DNA of 62,141 nt from Bacteroidota bacterium (GCA_013697245.1 JACCXH010000006.1:1-62141), one strand, 5' to 3'; shown: positions 9,011 through 18,809, counted from the first letter of the stretch. Translations and numbers: made by a program. The notes: generated from the letters alone by a model not told the origin.

Positions 9011-9712
9011 TTAATTGATTGCTGCAAATAACTCATCTAACTCTTCTTTTGTAAGATCACGCCAATCGCCCAATTTGAGTTTTCCTAAATTAATATTCAT
9101 TACACGCACGCGCTGTAATTTTATTACTTGGTAATCGAACATGGTACACATACGGCGAATTTGCCTGTTCAAACCTTGCGTTAAGGTAATTCTAAAGATC
9201 CGTTTAGCGTTAGGCTCCAGGCTCACCACGCATGGTTTGGTTTTTACTTTTTCTCCCGGTAAAAGAACGCCTTCAGAAATATCTTTTAGAAATTGTTTTC
9301 TCACCGGAAAATTTAATGTTACAATATATTCTTTTTCGTGCCCATGTTCTGCATTGGCAATTTTATCAATGATCTCGCTATGATTTGTTAAGAGTATCAA
9401 TCCTTCCGATTCTTTATCCAGCCTACCAACCGGGTAAATATTTTGCGGGTGTTTAATGGCATCAACAATGTTATTGGCTATTTTTTCAGAAGTACACTCA
9501 ATGCCCTTTGGTTTATTATAAACAATGTAAGTTGGAACGTAGTCTTTTACTTCCATTTCTTTGCCATCAATTAAAATAACATCGCCTTCTTTTACAGTAG
9601 TGCTAATGGTAGCGATCTTTCCGTTAACCGTTACTTTTTTTTCATCTATTAGTTCGTTGGCTTTTCTTCTTGAAATAAAACCCGACTGGCCAATGTATTT
9701 GTCTATTTTCAT
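9011..9712 (-). CDS. rluF: 23S rRNA pseudouridine synthase RluF
   Basis: 233 residues. An S4 RNA-binding domain (1-50, ISRRKANELI) precedes the RluA/RsuA-type catalytic domain, with the active-site aspartate D99 in GRLDKESEG. The segment QGLNRQIRRMCTMFDYQVIKLQRVRVMNI matches RluF rather than RluB/RluE. RluF isomerises a uridine (2604 in E. coli numbering) of 23S rRNA. A TATATTTG box ends only 4 nt before the ATG, so the mRNA may be leaderless. Confidence 0.85.
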   Translation of the reverse strand: MKIDKYIGQSGFISRRKANELIDEKKVTVNGKIATISTTVKEGDVILIDGKEMEVKDYVPTYIVYNKPKGIECTSEKIANNIVDAIKHPQNIYPVGRLDKESEGLILLTNHSEIIDKIANAEHGHEKEYIVTLNFPVRKQFLKDISEGVLLPGEKVKTKPCVVSLEPNAKRIFRITLTQGLNRQIRRMCTMFDYQVIKLQRVRVMNINLGKLKLGDWRDLTKEELDELFAAIN

Positions 9713-9716
9713 CCGG

Positions 9717-9724
9717 CAAATATA
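9717..9724 (-). promoter_or_regulatory. Candidate -7 box (TATATTTG) before rluF
   Basis: Exact TAnnTTTG match ending 4 nt upstream of the rluF ATG. A transcription start a few bases further on would make the message leaderless. Confidence 0.45.
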
Positions 9725-9797
9725 ACAATAAAGGGCGCAGCCTAAGCCACACCCTTACATTAAAGGAAAATATCGAAAAACAAAGAAATAAGAAAAC

Positions 9798-10406
9798 TCA
9801 AAATCCAAAACTTAATCCAATGTCTAAACGAACATTTCCATTAAGATCTTTTTCGCCATTTGCTTTATAAACATCTGTAAGACTCTGGTAATACGTTGCG
9901 TCCATATTTAACCAAACAGCTCTTAATAAACGGTAGTTAAATCCTAAAGAGGCATTTGCACCAAGATCTGTTTTATTAAAACCGGGATTATCTTTTGTAT
10001 TTGTTAAAAAACCAATGGTTGGCCCAATGGCAACTTTTGGTCGAAAATCATTTTGATATGTTCTAAAAAAATAAATTGCCTTAACCGGAACGCGAACATA
10101 ATGAAGATCTATAGTTGACGTATTTTCAAGGTCTTTGAATTTTACACCCTCAACTGAATACGTCACATCTAAGCCAAAACCCCAATGCACAAAAGGCGAA
10201 TAGATAGCTGAAACGCCGGCATTCCAGCAAGGTTTAAAAGCCGGGTTGCTATAAGGTATTAAAAATGAATGTCCGAAACCACCTTTAACGCCAAATGAAA
10301 ATTTTGATTCTTCAATTGGCTCGGCAGGTATTTTGTTTAAGTTACTTTGCGAGAAGGACACAAATACTCCTGAAACAAACGCAAATATTAATACTAATTT
10401 TTTCAT
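9798..10406 (-). CDS. Outer-membrane beta-barrel protein (PorT/OMP_b-brl type)
   Basis: 202 residues. The signal peptide MKKLVLIFAFVSGVFVSFSQ is followed by alternating strands ending in the aromatic LDIGLSFGF, typical of an eight-stranded barrel of the outer-membrane-protein beta-barrel family in Bacteroidota. The function is unknown; such proteins are usually small porin- or PorT-like membrane proteins. It lies 85 bp upstream of rluF on the same strand and faces away from the IS element. Confidence 0.8.
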   Translation of the reverse strand: MKKLVLIFAFVSGVFVSFSQSNLNKIPAEPIEESKFSFGVKGGFGHSFLIPYSNPAFKPCWNAGVSAIYSPFVHWGFGLDVTYSVEGVKFKDLENTSTIDLHYVRVPVKAIYFFRTYQNDFRPKVAIGPTIGFLTNTKDNPGFNKTDLGANASLGFNYRLLRAVWLNMDATYYQSLTDVYKANGEKDLNGNVRLDIGLSFGF

Positions 10407-10685
10407 GATTTATTTTTATTAATTACTGCTTATTCTCTCAAAATATTATACCAAGTTTTTTTTGATTTTGATCGGGTTTTTTTCGGGAAATCATTCAACT
10501 AGCTATATAAATATGTAGAGAGCTTTCCTCACAATAGGGAAAAGAGAATTACCCTTTAAGGCCATAAACAAGCAAACAGGTTTTTTTTACTTGCATAATT
10601 TTTGCAGTATATCTATTTATAACCAATAGCGTCCTAAACGTTTATAATTAAAAAAAATAAGAGAAAGAATTTAAGTATCTCAAAT

Positions 10686-10693
10686 TATCTTTG
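10686..10693 (+). promoter_or_regulatory. Candidate -7 box (TATCTTTG) of the transposase
   Basis: Exact TAnnTTTG match inside the IS, ending 27 nt before the transposase ATG. No -33 TTTG box was found, which would fit weak expression. Confidence 0.4.
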
Positions 10694-10720
10694 AGTTGCA
10701 CAACAAAAAAACTTTCTCTC

Positions 10721-11890
10721 ATGACAAATATAACTTTGTTTTCTCAAATTATTTCAAAATTAGACCGATTAAAGTTTTCTAAACTAGTAAAACAAAAAGG
10801 CACAGATAAGCATCAAAAAGGCTATAATAGTTGGACACATTTGGTGTCGATGCTTTTTTGTCAATTTGCAAAAAGCCAATCAGTTCGAGATATTAGCAAC
10901 GGCTTACGTTCTGCAACGGGGAATCTTAATCATTTAGGCATTAACAAAGCTCCATCCAAATCAACTATAAGCTATCAAAATAAGCATCGTGATTGGGAAC
11001 TCTTTAGAGAATACTATTATCAGTTGCTTGGAAGTTTAGGACAGCAGGCAGAATTTAAACAGGTAAAATTTAGAATCAAGTCTAAAATATTTTTCTTAGA
11101 TGCCACCACAATTAGTTTGTGTTTAAGCATTTTTGATTGGGCAAAATACAAGACGGCAAAAGGCGCAGTTAAAATGCATACGTTGCTTGATTTTGATGGG
11201 AATTTACCATCGTATGTAAATATTACGGATGGCAAAACCGCTGACAATAAAGGTGCGTATGAAATTCCTTTGATGAAAGGGAGTGTAATTGTAGCTGACC
11301 GATTTTACAACGATTTTTATCTGTTAAATGTTTGGGACAGCAAAGGGGTTTATTTTGTCATTCGGCACAAAGACAACATTCAATACACCGTATTTAAAGA
11401 AAATGAACTTCCTCAAAATCGGCATGAGCATATTCTTAAAGATGAAATTATCGAACTCAAAAATAAATCATCGAACGAAAAGTACCCTAAAAAATTAAGA
11501 AGGGTTGCCGTTTGGGATGAAGTAAACAAACAAGTAATCGAACTCATTACTAATCATGTAACTTGGTCTGCAAACACTATTGGAGAGCTTTATAAAAGCC
11601 GTTGGAATGTGGAGATATTTTTTAGAGATATAAAACAACTGCTGCACATTAAATCCTTTATCGGCACTAGCCAAAATGCAGTAATGATACAAATCTGGAC
11701 TGCCTTAATAACAATACTTATGTTAAAGGCGTTAAAAGCTATGGCTAAATTTAATTGGAATCTTTCCAATCTGGTAGCCTTTATTAGGTTGAATCTTTTT
11801 GTAAAAATAAATTTACAACATTGGATTGACAAACCCTTTGAGGAGTATAATGATCCGCCAAAAGAATTTTTACAAGGGGCTCTTTTTTGA
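10721..11890 (+). CDS. IS4-family DDE transposase
   Basis: 389 residues from the ATG at 10721. An in-frame TTG at 10691 overlaps the promoter box and is less likely. The N-terminus resembles the DUF4372 domain found on IS4-type transposases (DRLKFSKLVKQKGTDKH). The catalytic aspartates are D127 (FLDATT) and D193 (VADRFYND). The IS4 signature Y-(2)-R-(3)-E-(6)-K is intact at Y291, R294, E298 and K305. There are no frameshifts, so the element should be able to move by cut-and-paste. Confidence 0.93.
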   Translation: MTNITLFSQIISKLDRLKFSKLVKQKGTDKHQKGYNSWTHLVSMLFCQFAKSQSVRDISNGLRSATGNLNHLGINKAPSKSTISYQNKHRDWELFREYYYQLLGSLGQQAEFKQVKFRIKSKIFFLDATTISLCLSIFDWAKYKTAKGAVKMHTLLDFDGNLPSYVNITDGKTADNKGAYEIPLMKGSVIVADRFYNDFYLLNVWDSKGVYFVIRHKDNIQYTVFKENELPQNRHEHILKDEIIELKNKSSNEKYPKKLRRVAVWDEVNKQVIELITNHVTWSANTIGELYKSRWNVEIFFRDIKQLLHIKSFIGTSQNAVMIQIWTALITILMLKALKAMAKFNWNLSNLVAFIRLNLFVKINLQHWIDKPFEEYNDPPKEFLQGALF

Positions 11891-12088
11891 AAAAGTTAAA
11901 TTATGTGTGATTTATGTAATGAAATCAATAGCTTTGTTTGTCTTAAAAAACGTTTAGGACGCTATTGATTATAAATATATAAATCAAAAATAATTCCAGT
12001 CTATTTTCCCTGCAAGCCTTAAATACCTTACTATAAGGCAAAAAAGCCCCTGTTTGGTACAATTTTGTATCTTTAAAATCGTTATAAT

Positions 12089-15000
12089 ATGGTGTATTTG
12101 CGGCGATTAGGCATTCTAATGGTGTTTTCTTTTATTATCTTAAAAGGAACTGCGCAGGTATTTAATCCCAACCAAAAAAAACTGTTTAAAACCTTAAGCG
12201 ATACTTTGGTTTTAGATAGTTTAAGTCTTGTGCCCGGAAGTGTCAATTTTAAAACTTTTCCGGAAGGTGATTCGCTTCATTTTCCAAAAGTAAACTATAA
12301 ATTGCATTCGCTTATTTTCACAAAAAAACCGGATAGTATTGTGGTGGCGTACAAACGTTTTCCATACAATTTTGAGCACCGTTATTTTCACAAAGATCCA
12401 AAGGCACTTTATACCGATCTGTCAAAACCAAATAATCCATTCACCATAAATTACAACAACGTTAATGCTAAACAGGATTATTTATTTCAGAACGATGGTC
12501 TAAATAAAAATGGAAACATTAGTCGTGGAATTTCGTTTGGTAATAACCAGGATGTAGTGGTCAATTCGAATTTAAATTTGCAGGTAAGCGGGAAGCTAAC
12601 CCCGGAGATTGATATGGTGCTGGCCGCCACCGATAATAACATTCCATTTCAGGCCGATGGAACTACCGCGCAATTACAAGAGTTTGATAAAGTATACATT
12701 CAATTGAACAATGCCACAACAAAATTAGTAGTGGGTGATTATCAATTATCGCGCCCACAAAATTCTTATTTCATGAGTTTTTATAAACGGGCGCAGGGCG
12801 CATATTTAGAAAATAATTATTTAGATAGCTCGGCAAAAAAACCGGTGCTTTTTAAAACGCAGGTTGCCGGTGCTGTATCACGTGGTAAATTTTCGCGGCA
12901 AATATTTTTTGGTACCGAAAATAACCAGGGGCCTTATCGTATGAAGGGCGCCGATAACGAACCCTTTATTATTATCTTAAGCGGAACAGAAAAAATTTAC
13001 ATCGATGGAAAATTATTACAACGTGGTCAGGAAAATGATTACATCATTGATTACAATACCGGTGAATTAACTTTTACAGCAAAGCAGATCATTACAAAAG
13101 ATAAACGTATTGTTGCCGAATTTCAATATGCCGAAAGGAACTACGCACGCTCTTTGTTTTTCTTTGGGGAAGAGATCCAGACAAAAAAAAGCTCTGTATT
13201 CTTTGATGTTTATAGCGAACAGGATAATAAGAACAAGCCCTTGCAACAAACATTAACACAACAACAAAAAAATGTATTAATAGCTATTGGCGATACTTTA
13301 GATAAAGCAGTTTACACCGGTGTAGAAACAGCGGCATTTAATAACAGCGATGTGTTTTATAGGAAAGTAGATTCTTTGGTAAATAGTATTATATATCAAA
13401 ATGTGTATGTATATAGTACCAATCCCGATAGCGCTAAATACCGTTTAAAATTTAGCAACGTAGGTGTAGGCAAAGGAAATTATAACCAAATAACTTCAGC
13501 GGCTAACGGACGTGTGTATGTTTGGACAGCACCTGTTGGCGGCATACTGCAAGGTAGTTTTGAGCCGGTAATTCCATTGGTTACGCCTAAGCAAAATCAA
13601 ATGTTAACCGGTGGTTTTAATTATTCGCTCACGGCAAATAATACTTTAAATGCGGAAGGTGTTTATACTAAAAATGACATTAACCGTTTTAGTAGAAGCG
13701 ATAAGGGTAATGATGAAGGTGCCGGTGTAAAGGTAAGCAGCAAGAACCAAAGTATCCTAAAAATTGATTCTTTAAAAAATCAAACTAAGTTCATTTATAA
13801 TTTTGGTTACGAGTTCCTGCAAAAGCGTTTTCGCCAGATAGAACGTTTTAGGAGTATTGAGTTTGATCGTGATTGGAACAGGCCACTAACTTCTGTACTT
13901 TTGAACGATCAAAACATTGCAAGTGCCGAGTTAGGTTTGCTAAACATAAAAGGCTCCACTTTAACTTATGGCCTTAACCTTTTTAATGAAGGCAACAATT
14001 ATCAGGGCGTGAGACAAACCGCAAACGTTACACATATTTTTAAAAAACTAACAACAAGCTACAACGGCAGCTATTTAACAACCAATGATAATTTAAATTT
14101 ACAAAATACCGAATTTTACCGGCACAAATCGCTTATCTCTCAGCGTATAAAAAAAGTAAAATTCGCATACAGTGATGTTTTTGAACATAATCTATTTAAG
14201 AACTCAACAGACAAGACCTTATTGCCAAGAGCCTACCAGTTCTGGGAATGGGAGGGAAGTGTATCTAACGCTGATAGTTCAAGGAATAACGTAAAATTAT
14301 TTTATAAAGAACGGAGAGATAAATTAGCGTACGGCAATCAATTAAAAGATAGTACGTTTGCCACCAATATTGGTTTACAGGCATCGGTGTATGCTATAAA
14401 AAATAACCCCTTCACTATTTTATTTACGTATCGTAAATTAGAATTAAGAAATGTGGTGGGCACTTTTTTAAAACCGGATAATACAGTACTAAGTCGTTTA
14501 GAATATAACCCGCGTTGGTTTAAAGGATTGATCACTTCTGGATTGTATTATGAGACCGGTTACGGTTTGGAAAACAAAAGAGAGTTTTATTACCTTGAAG
14601 TTGCGCCGGGCCAGGGCCAATATGCCTGGAACGATTATAACGGTAACACCATAAAAGAAATAAATGAATTTGAGATCGCGCAGTTTAGCGACCAGGCCCG
14701 CTACATTCGTATCTATACGCCAACCAATCAGTACGTAAAAGTATTGCAGAATCAATTAAGCGTTTCTATTTCATTAAGGCCGTCATCTTACATCAAACAA
14801 CCAAAAAATGGCGCGGCCCGTTTTATTAACCGTTGGGTAACACAAACTGTTTTTCGTTTGGATGGGAAGACAGCAGACAAAGGAGATATTTTAAATTTTA
14901 ATCCATTTTTAGATGTAAAAGATTCTTCTATTTTAGCGAGTAATAATAACTTAAGGCAAAGTGTTTTTTTTAATCAAAGCTCGGCTGTTTTTGGAATGGA

Positions 15001-15586
15001 TTATACTTACATCAACAATCAATCAAAACAATTATTGGTAAATGGTATCGAACGAAAAACTTTATTATCACACGAAGTAAAAGGTCGCGTTAATTTTTTA
15101 AAAGCCTGGGCAATAAATTCGAGCGGAACATTTAGTCAGAAAGCCAACGCATCACAATTCTTTTCAACACGTAATTATTTAATTGAGGCTTATGAAACAG
15201 AGAATAGATTGATCTTTCAGCCCAATACCTATTTTAGAATAAGCAGTATTTATAAATACACGCAAAAACAAAATAAAATTGAAGGCGGTTTTCAAACAGC
15301 TTTCATAAATACCTTTGCAGGCGAGATAAAATACAATCAGTCTGAAAAAGGAAGTTTAACCGGTAGAATGGATCTTGTTATTATTAAATATAATGATACC
15401 GAAAATTCGCCGGTTGCTTATGAAATGTTGAATGCTTTAAGTAAAGGTCAAAATGTGACCTGGGAATTAAGTTACCAGCGTAATTTAAGCAGCAACCTGC
15501 AAATAAGTATAAATTATAATGGAAGAAAAACACCAAACTCTAATGCAGTGCATTTAGGTGGAGCACAGATAAGAGCGTTTTTTTAA
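12089..15586 (+). CDS. Very large outer-membrane beta-barrel protein, function unknown
   Basis: 1,165 residues with a signal peptide ending near GTAQ. The remainder is rich in alternating aromatic and polar strands and ends NAVHLGGAQIRAFF, a typical outer-membrane barrel terminus. The N-terminal third has ordered motifs such as NGNISRGISFGNNQ, DYIIDYNTGELTFT and RIVAEFQYAERNYARS. These recall, from memory only, the N-terminal region of large Bacteroidota barrels such as the T9SS translocon SprA, but the protein is about half the length of SprA. It could be a secretion or assembly barrel, or an uptake protein. The IS element ends 121 bp upstream of its ATG and may separate the gene from its original promoter. 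Confidence 0.6.
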   Translation: MVYLRRLGILMVFSFIILKGTAQVFNPNQKKLFKTLSDTLVLDSLSLVPGSVNFKTFPEGDSLHFPKVNYKLHSLIFTKKPDSIVVAYKRFPYNFEHRYFHKDPKALYTDLSKPNNPFTINYNNVNAKQDYLFQNDGLNKNGNISRGISFGNNQDVVVNSNLNLQVSGKLTPEIDMVLAATDNNIPFQADGTTAQLQEFDKVYIQLNNATTKLVVGDYQLSRPQNSYFMSFYKRAQGAYLENNYLDSSAKKPVLFKTQVAGAVSRGKFSRQIFFGTENNQGPYRMKGADNEPFIIILSGTEKIYIDGKLLQRGQENDYIIDYNTGELTFTAKQIITKDKRIVAEFQYAERNYARSLFFFGEEIQTKKSSVFFDVYSEQDNKNKPLQQTLTQQQKNVLIAIGDTLDKAVYTGVETAAFNNSDVFYRKVDSLVNSIIYQNVYVYSTNPDSAKYRLKFSNVGVGKGNYNQITSAANGRVYVWTAPVGGILQGSFEPVIPLVTPKQNQMLTGGFNYSLTANNTLNAEGVYTKNDINRFSRSDKGNDEGAGVKVSSKNQSILKIDSLKNQTKFIYNFGYEFLQKRFRQIERFRSIEFDRDWNRPLTSVLLNDQNIASAELGLLNIKGSTLTYGLNLFNEGNNYQGVRQTANVTHIFKKLTTSYNGSYLTTNDNLNLQNTEFYRHKSLISQRIKKVKFAYSDVFEHNLFKNSTDKTLLPRAYQFWEWEGSVSNADSSRNNVKLFYKERRDKLAYGNQLKDSTFATNIGLQASVYAIKNNPFTILFTYRKLELRNVVGTFLKPDNTVLSRLEYNPRWFKGLITSGLYYETGYGLENKREFYYLEVAPGQGQYAWNDYNGNTIKEINEFEIAQFSDQARYIRIYTPTNQYVKVLQNQLSVSISLRPSSYIKQPKNGAARFINRWVTQTVFRLDGKTADKGDILNFNPFLDVKDSSILASNNNLRQSVFFNQSSAVFGMDYTYINNQSKQLLVNGIERKTLLSHEVKGRVNFLKAWAINSSGTFSQKANASQFFSTRNYLIEAYETENRLIFQPNTYFRISSIYKYTQKQNKIEGGFQTAFINTFAGEIKYNQSEKGSLTGRMDLVIIKYNDTENSPVAYEMLNALSKGQNVTWELSYQRNLSSNLQISINYNGRKTPNSNAVHLGGAQIRAFF

Positions 15587-15590
15587 ATCT

Positions 15591-15623
15591 CGTCATTGCG
15601 AGGAAGAATGACGAAGCAATCTC
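15591..15623. repeat. CGTCATTGCGAGG-type dispersed palindromic repeat
   Basis: CGTCATT (15591-15597) pairs with AATGACG (15607-15613) around a 9-nt loop, followed by AAGCAATCTC. The wording (CGTCATTGCGAGG...GCAATCTC) matches a widely dispersed bacterial intergenic repeat recalled from many genomes. Here it sits between the convergent ends of two genes and could act as a transcript end. Confidence 0.55.
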
Positions 15624-15652
15624 ATACATTGTTAATTTTTTTGAGTCATAAA

Positions 15653-16726
15653 TTAATAAACTACAATGTATGTATACATGTTTACTAAATTTTTAAAAGG
15701 AGATTCTTTATAATCCAGTCTAATTAAGTAATATTTATTCAAATCTGTATGCTCCTGAATATATTTCAATTCCTCGGGATGATCTTTTTTAAAGTAAAGA
15801 TCTTTTTCAATATTTAATAAATAAATTGAACATACTTTTTTATCAGGAAAATTAGTTTTTACCTTATATGCTAAGGGCGACCATTTTTTGTTTTTTATTC
15901 TTTTATCCTGAGCTTTTGGATCAAGACATATGTGTGCGCTTCCATTAATTGATATAATTTTGACTGGTACACTTTTTTCTATTTCATTTTTCACCATTTT
16001 ATACATAAATTCTTCCCTGAAATCTGAAAATCCTATTCCTTTTACATTTGGATCACAGTCACTTTCAATTGTTGCTTTTAAAGCCTCAAAATATTCCTTT
16101 ATTGCTACTGAATCAGAACCAAGGAATTTCATGTGTAACTCTCTATTTTTAGCATACTGTTCCAAAAAGCGGTCATATTTATTCATGTTTTTTATCACAT
16201 ACGGAGATTTCATCATGCCTATCTCTGAAAATTCTTTAATATTATTTATTACTTCCATGGGCTCTTCTTTTTTCGAATACAAGGCTAACACTAGATCTTT
16301 TGTAAAATCTTCTTTAGTTAAAACATCAATAGCCTTTGGAGTGATTTTTGAATTATAAAAAACTCTTGACAATTTTGATCCATACATATTATTTGAAAAA
16401 AGATTAACCGTGAGTGTATCTTTTTTGACGAAAAAATTGTTTAACAAATAATTTTGATCATATCCAAGTTCTAGTAAAACTTTTGTGTCCTTTTCTTTAA
16501 TCTTGGAAACTAAGAGAGCTTCAATTCTATCATTAGAATCGATATTATGCTGCTCACCAATAAATATGATATTGTATTTTTCAAAAATCGAATTGCTGAC
16601 TGTGTTTAATTCAATAATTTGAGATTTTATTTGAAAATTGAGTGCTAACAAACAAAAAAGAGTCAGAAAAAAAGTTGTTTTTGAAATATCTCTTGTGCCG
16701 TTAATATTATCAGGTACAAATATCAT
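15653..16726 (-). CDS. EreA/ChaN-like (GExH motif) secreted protein
   Basis: 357 residues. The N-terminus holds a hydrophobic signal sequence (about residues 17-36). It carries the motif FIGEQHNIDSND (GEQH at 57-60), a following VLLELGY, and a C-terminal ISINGSAHI. These are the recurring GExH, E and H positions of the erythromycin-esterase/ChaN/TraB superfamily, whose members are metal- or haem-binding proteins or hydrolases. A specific substrate cannot be assigned. The start of psd lies upstream on the same strand and the gap is 21 bp, so the two may form an operon. Confidence 0.6.
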   Translation of the reverse strand: MIFVPDNINGTRDISKTTFFLTLFCLLALNFQIKSQIIELNTVSNSIFEKYNIIFIGEQHNIDSNDRIEALLVSKIKEKDTKVLLELGYDQNYLLNNFFVKKDTLTVNLFSNNMYGSKLSRVFYNSKITPKAIDVLTKEDFTKDLVLALYSKKEEPMEVINNIKEFSEIGMMKSPYVIKNMNKYDRFLEQYAKNRELHMKFLGSDSVAIKEYFEALKATIESDCDPNVKGIGFSDFREEFMYKMVKNEIEKSVPVKIISINGSAHICLDPKAQDKRIKNKKWSPLAYKVKTNFPDKKVCSIYLLNIEKDLYFKKDHPEELKYIQEHTDLNKYYLIRLDYKESPFKNLVNMYTYIVVY

Positions 16727-16747
16727 TTAATATAATTGGTTTGAGTG

Positions 16748-17407
16748 TCAAATTTCTCCCAATACACTTTGCGAACCTTTCACTACATCACCAATTTTTA
16801 CATTCAGTTTTGTGCCGATAGGAAGAAAAAGATCAACGCGGGAGCCGAATTTAATAAAACCCATTTCGCCGCATTGTTCTGCCACATCGCCTTGTTTGCA
16901 ATACCAAACAATTCTGCGCGCTAAAGCGCCTGCAATTTGTCGAAATAAGATCTCGGTACCATTCTTATGTTTTACAACAACGGTTGTGCGCTCATTATCT
17001 GTGCTGCTTTTAGGCTCCCAGGCAGCTAAAAATTTACCCGGATGATATTTAAAAAAGCTAACACTACCGGCAATTGGATAGCGGTTAACGTGCACGTTGA
17101 GAGGGCTCATAAAAATGCTTACCTGTAAACGTTTGTCTTTAAAGTATTCATTTTCAGTGGTTTCTTCAATAACGACCACCTTTCCGTCAGCCGGAGCAAT
17201 TATCTGCTTCTCATTTATAGTGTGCTGACGTGTAGGGTGCCTGAAAAACTGCACAATTGTAATCGTTAAAAAAGCGCTTAAAGCGTATGCAAACCAATGG
17301 GCAACGGCAAATGCGGGAAAAAAATAATGGGCTATGAATGTAATAATGGCGCTAAAAACAAGCACTAAAAGCAAACTAACGTACCCTTCTTTATGAAATT
17401 TCATCAA
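16748..17407 (-). CDS. psd: Phosphatidylserine decarboxylase proenzyme
   Basis: 219 residues, the short PSD-A type. Two hydrophobic segments lie at the N-terminus (residues ~8-48). The APADGKVV box is followed by the segment FMSPLNVHVNRYP. The self-cleavage site is the Gly-Ser of KFGSRVDLFLP near the C-terminus, where Ser becomes the pyruvoyl prosthetic group. The enzyme converts phosphatidylserine to phosphatidylethanolamine at the inner membrane, the main Bacteroidota phospholipid. A TATATTTG box lies 13 nt upstream of the ATG. Confidence 0.92.
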   Translation of the reverse strand: MMKFHKEGYVSLLLVLVFSAIITFIAHYFFPAFAVAHWFAYALSAFLTITIVQFFRHPTRQHTINEKQIIAPADGKVVVIEETTENEYFKDKRLQVSIFMSPLNVHVNRYPIAGSVSFFKYHPGKFLAAWEPKSSTDNERTTVVVKHKNGTEILFRQIAGALARRIVWYCKQGDVAEQCGEMGFIKFGSRVDLFLPIGTKLNVKIGDVVKGSQSVLGEI

Positions 17408-17420
17408 AACTAAATTTGTT

Positions 17421-17428
17421 CAAATATA
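17421..17428 (-). promoter_or_regulatory. Candidate -7 box (TATATTTG) before psd
   Basis: Exact TAnnTTTG match on the minus strand, 13 nt before the psd start; no -33 partner at the usual spacing. Confidence 0.35.
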
Positions 17429-17463
17429 ATAGTTTAAAATCAATAATTATTGACCCAAAAAAC

Positions 17464-17493
17464 TTGGTTCTTACTCAACCTTTTCTAAATTTG
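17464..17493 (+). promoter_or_regulatory. Bacteroidota-type promoter of icd
   Basis: TAAATTTG (17486-17493) is an exact -7 box. A TTG at 17464-17466, 19 nt upstream, fits the -33 box. The icd ATG is 35 nt downstream. Confidence 0.55.
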
Positions 17494-17528
17494 TGAAGTA
17501 TTTTCAAAAAATTATTAAAAACTAATAT

Positions 17529-18758
17529 ATGAGCAAAATTAAAGTAGCAAATCCCGTGGTGGAACTTGATGGCGATGAAATGACCCGCATTATCTGGAAA
17601 TTTATTAAAGACAAATTGATCGTTCCGTATTTGGATATCGATATTAAATATTACGACCTAGGAATGGAGCACCGCGATGCCACTAACGACCAGGTTACGA
17701 TAGATGCGGCAGAAGCAATTAAAAAATATCAGGTAGGTATAAAATGTGCTACCATTACACCTGATGAAGCGCGTGTAAAAGAATTCAATTTAAAACAAAT
17801 GTGGAAATCACCAAACGGTACTATCCGTAATATTCTTGATGGTACTGTGTTTCGTGAGCCAATTGTTTGTAAGAACGTACCGCGTTTAGTTACAAACTGG
17901 ACATCCCCTATCATTGTTGGTCGTCACGCATTTGGCGATCAGTACAAAGCAACCGATTTTGTTATTCCCGGAAAAGGAAAATTAACCATGAAGTTTGAAG
18001 GCGAAGATGGAAAAGTAATTGAGCATGAAATTTTTAAATTTAACGGTCCTGGTGTTGCAATGGGAATGTATAATGTGGAAGAGTCTATACGGGGTTTTGC
18101 ACACTCATGTTTTAACGTTGCCTTAAATAAAAAATGGCCTTTGTATTTATCTACGAAAAACACCATCTTAAAAAAATACGATGGTCGTTTTAAAGATATT
18201 TTCGAAGAAATTTATGTTGCAGATTACAAAGCAAAATACGAAGCCGCAGGCATCGTTTATGAACACCGTTTAATTGATGATATGGTAGCGAGTGCTTTAA
18301 AATGGAACGGAAATTTTGTTTGGGCTTGTAAAAATTACGATGGCGATGTTCAGTCTGATTCAGTAGCGCAAGGTTTTGGTTCTTTAGGATTAATGACTTC
18401 TGTATTAATTACACCGGATGGAAAAATTATGGAAGCAGAAGCGGCACATGGAACTGTAACCCGTCACTTCCGCGATCATCAGGCAGGTAAACCAACTTCA
18501 ACCAATCCAATTGCATCTATCTTTGCATGGACCAGAGGTTTAGAATTCCGTGGTAAATTAGATGGTAATAAAGAATTGGTTCACTTTGCACAAACCTTAG
18601 AAAAAGTGTGTGTTGAAACTGTTGAAAGCGGCAAAATGACCAAGGATCTTGCCGTTTGTGCACATGGTAATAAGGTAAAACATGGGGAGCACTATTTATA
18701 TACCGAAGAATTTTTATCGGCAATTGATGAGAATTTAAATAAAGCCTTAAAAAAATAA
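17529..18758 (+). CDS. icd: NADP-dependent isocitrate dehydrogenase (eukaryote-like type II)
   Basis: 409 residues, collinear with the mammalian IDH1/IDH2 type. Isocitrate-binding residues fall at the same numbers as in human IDH1: T77, S94, R100, R109 and R132 (in GRHAFGDQY). The NADP-binding segment [10 protein letters not shown] is also present. It oxidises and decarboxylates isocitrate to 2-oxoglutarate in the TCA cycle and supplies NADPH. The gene stands alone between a good promoter and a strong terminator. Confidence 0.95.
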   Translation: MSKIKVANPVVELDGDEMTRIIWKFIKDKLIVPYLDIDIKYYDLGMEHRDATNDQVTIDAAEAIKKYQVGIKCATITPDEARVKEFNLKQMWKSPNGTIRNILDGTVFREPIVCKNVPRLVTNWTSPIIVGRHAFGDQYKATDFVIPGKGKLTMKFEGEDGKVIEHEIFKFNGPGVAMGMYNVEESIRGFAHSCFNVALNKKWPLYLSTKNTILKKYDGRFKDIFEEIYVADYKAKYEAAGIVYEHRLIDDMVASALKWNGNFVWACKNYDGDVQSDSVAQGFGSLGLMTSVLITPDGKIMEAEAAHGTVTRHFRDHQAGKPTSTNPIASIFAWTRGLEFRGKLDGNKELVHFAQTLEKVCVETVESGKMTKDLAVCAHGNKVKHGEHYLYTEEFLSAIDENLNKALKK

Positions 18759-18776
18759 TTTTATTTTTTTCTTTTA

Positions 18777-18809
18777 AAAGCCTCGTCAAAAAAGACGGGG
18801 CTTTTTTTG
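18777..18809 (+). terminator. Intrinsic terminator of icd
   Basis: Stem AAAGCCTCGTC / GACGGGGCTTT (one G-T pair) with a 6-A loop, followed by a run of T. Confidence 0.88.

Larger units (their letters stand above)
10624..11967 (+). mobile_element. Complete IS4-family insertion sequence
   Basis: Bounded by perfect 20-bp inverted repeats, CAATAGCGTCCTAAACGTTT at 10624-10643 and its reverse complement at 11948-11967, giving a 1,344-bp element with a single intact transposase gene. TTATAA occurs just outside both ends (10617-10622 and 11970-11975), but no perfect target-site duplication can be fixed, so the exact outer boundary may differ by one or two bases. It lies between two genes that point away from each other and disrupts neither reading frame. 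Confidence 0.92.

Noticed and set aside
10610-11980. Target-site duplication of the IS element
   Set aside because: Only TTATAA is shared at both edges in an AT-rich context; no convincing 9-12 bp duplication.
15930-16358. 142-residue plus-strand frame
   Set aside because: Antisense shadow of the EreA/ChaN-like gene, no start context or family pattern.
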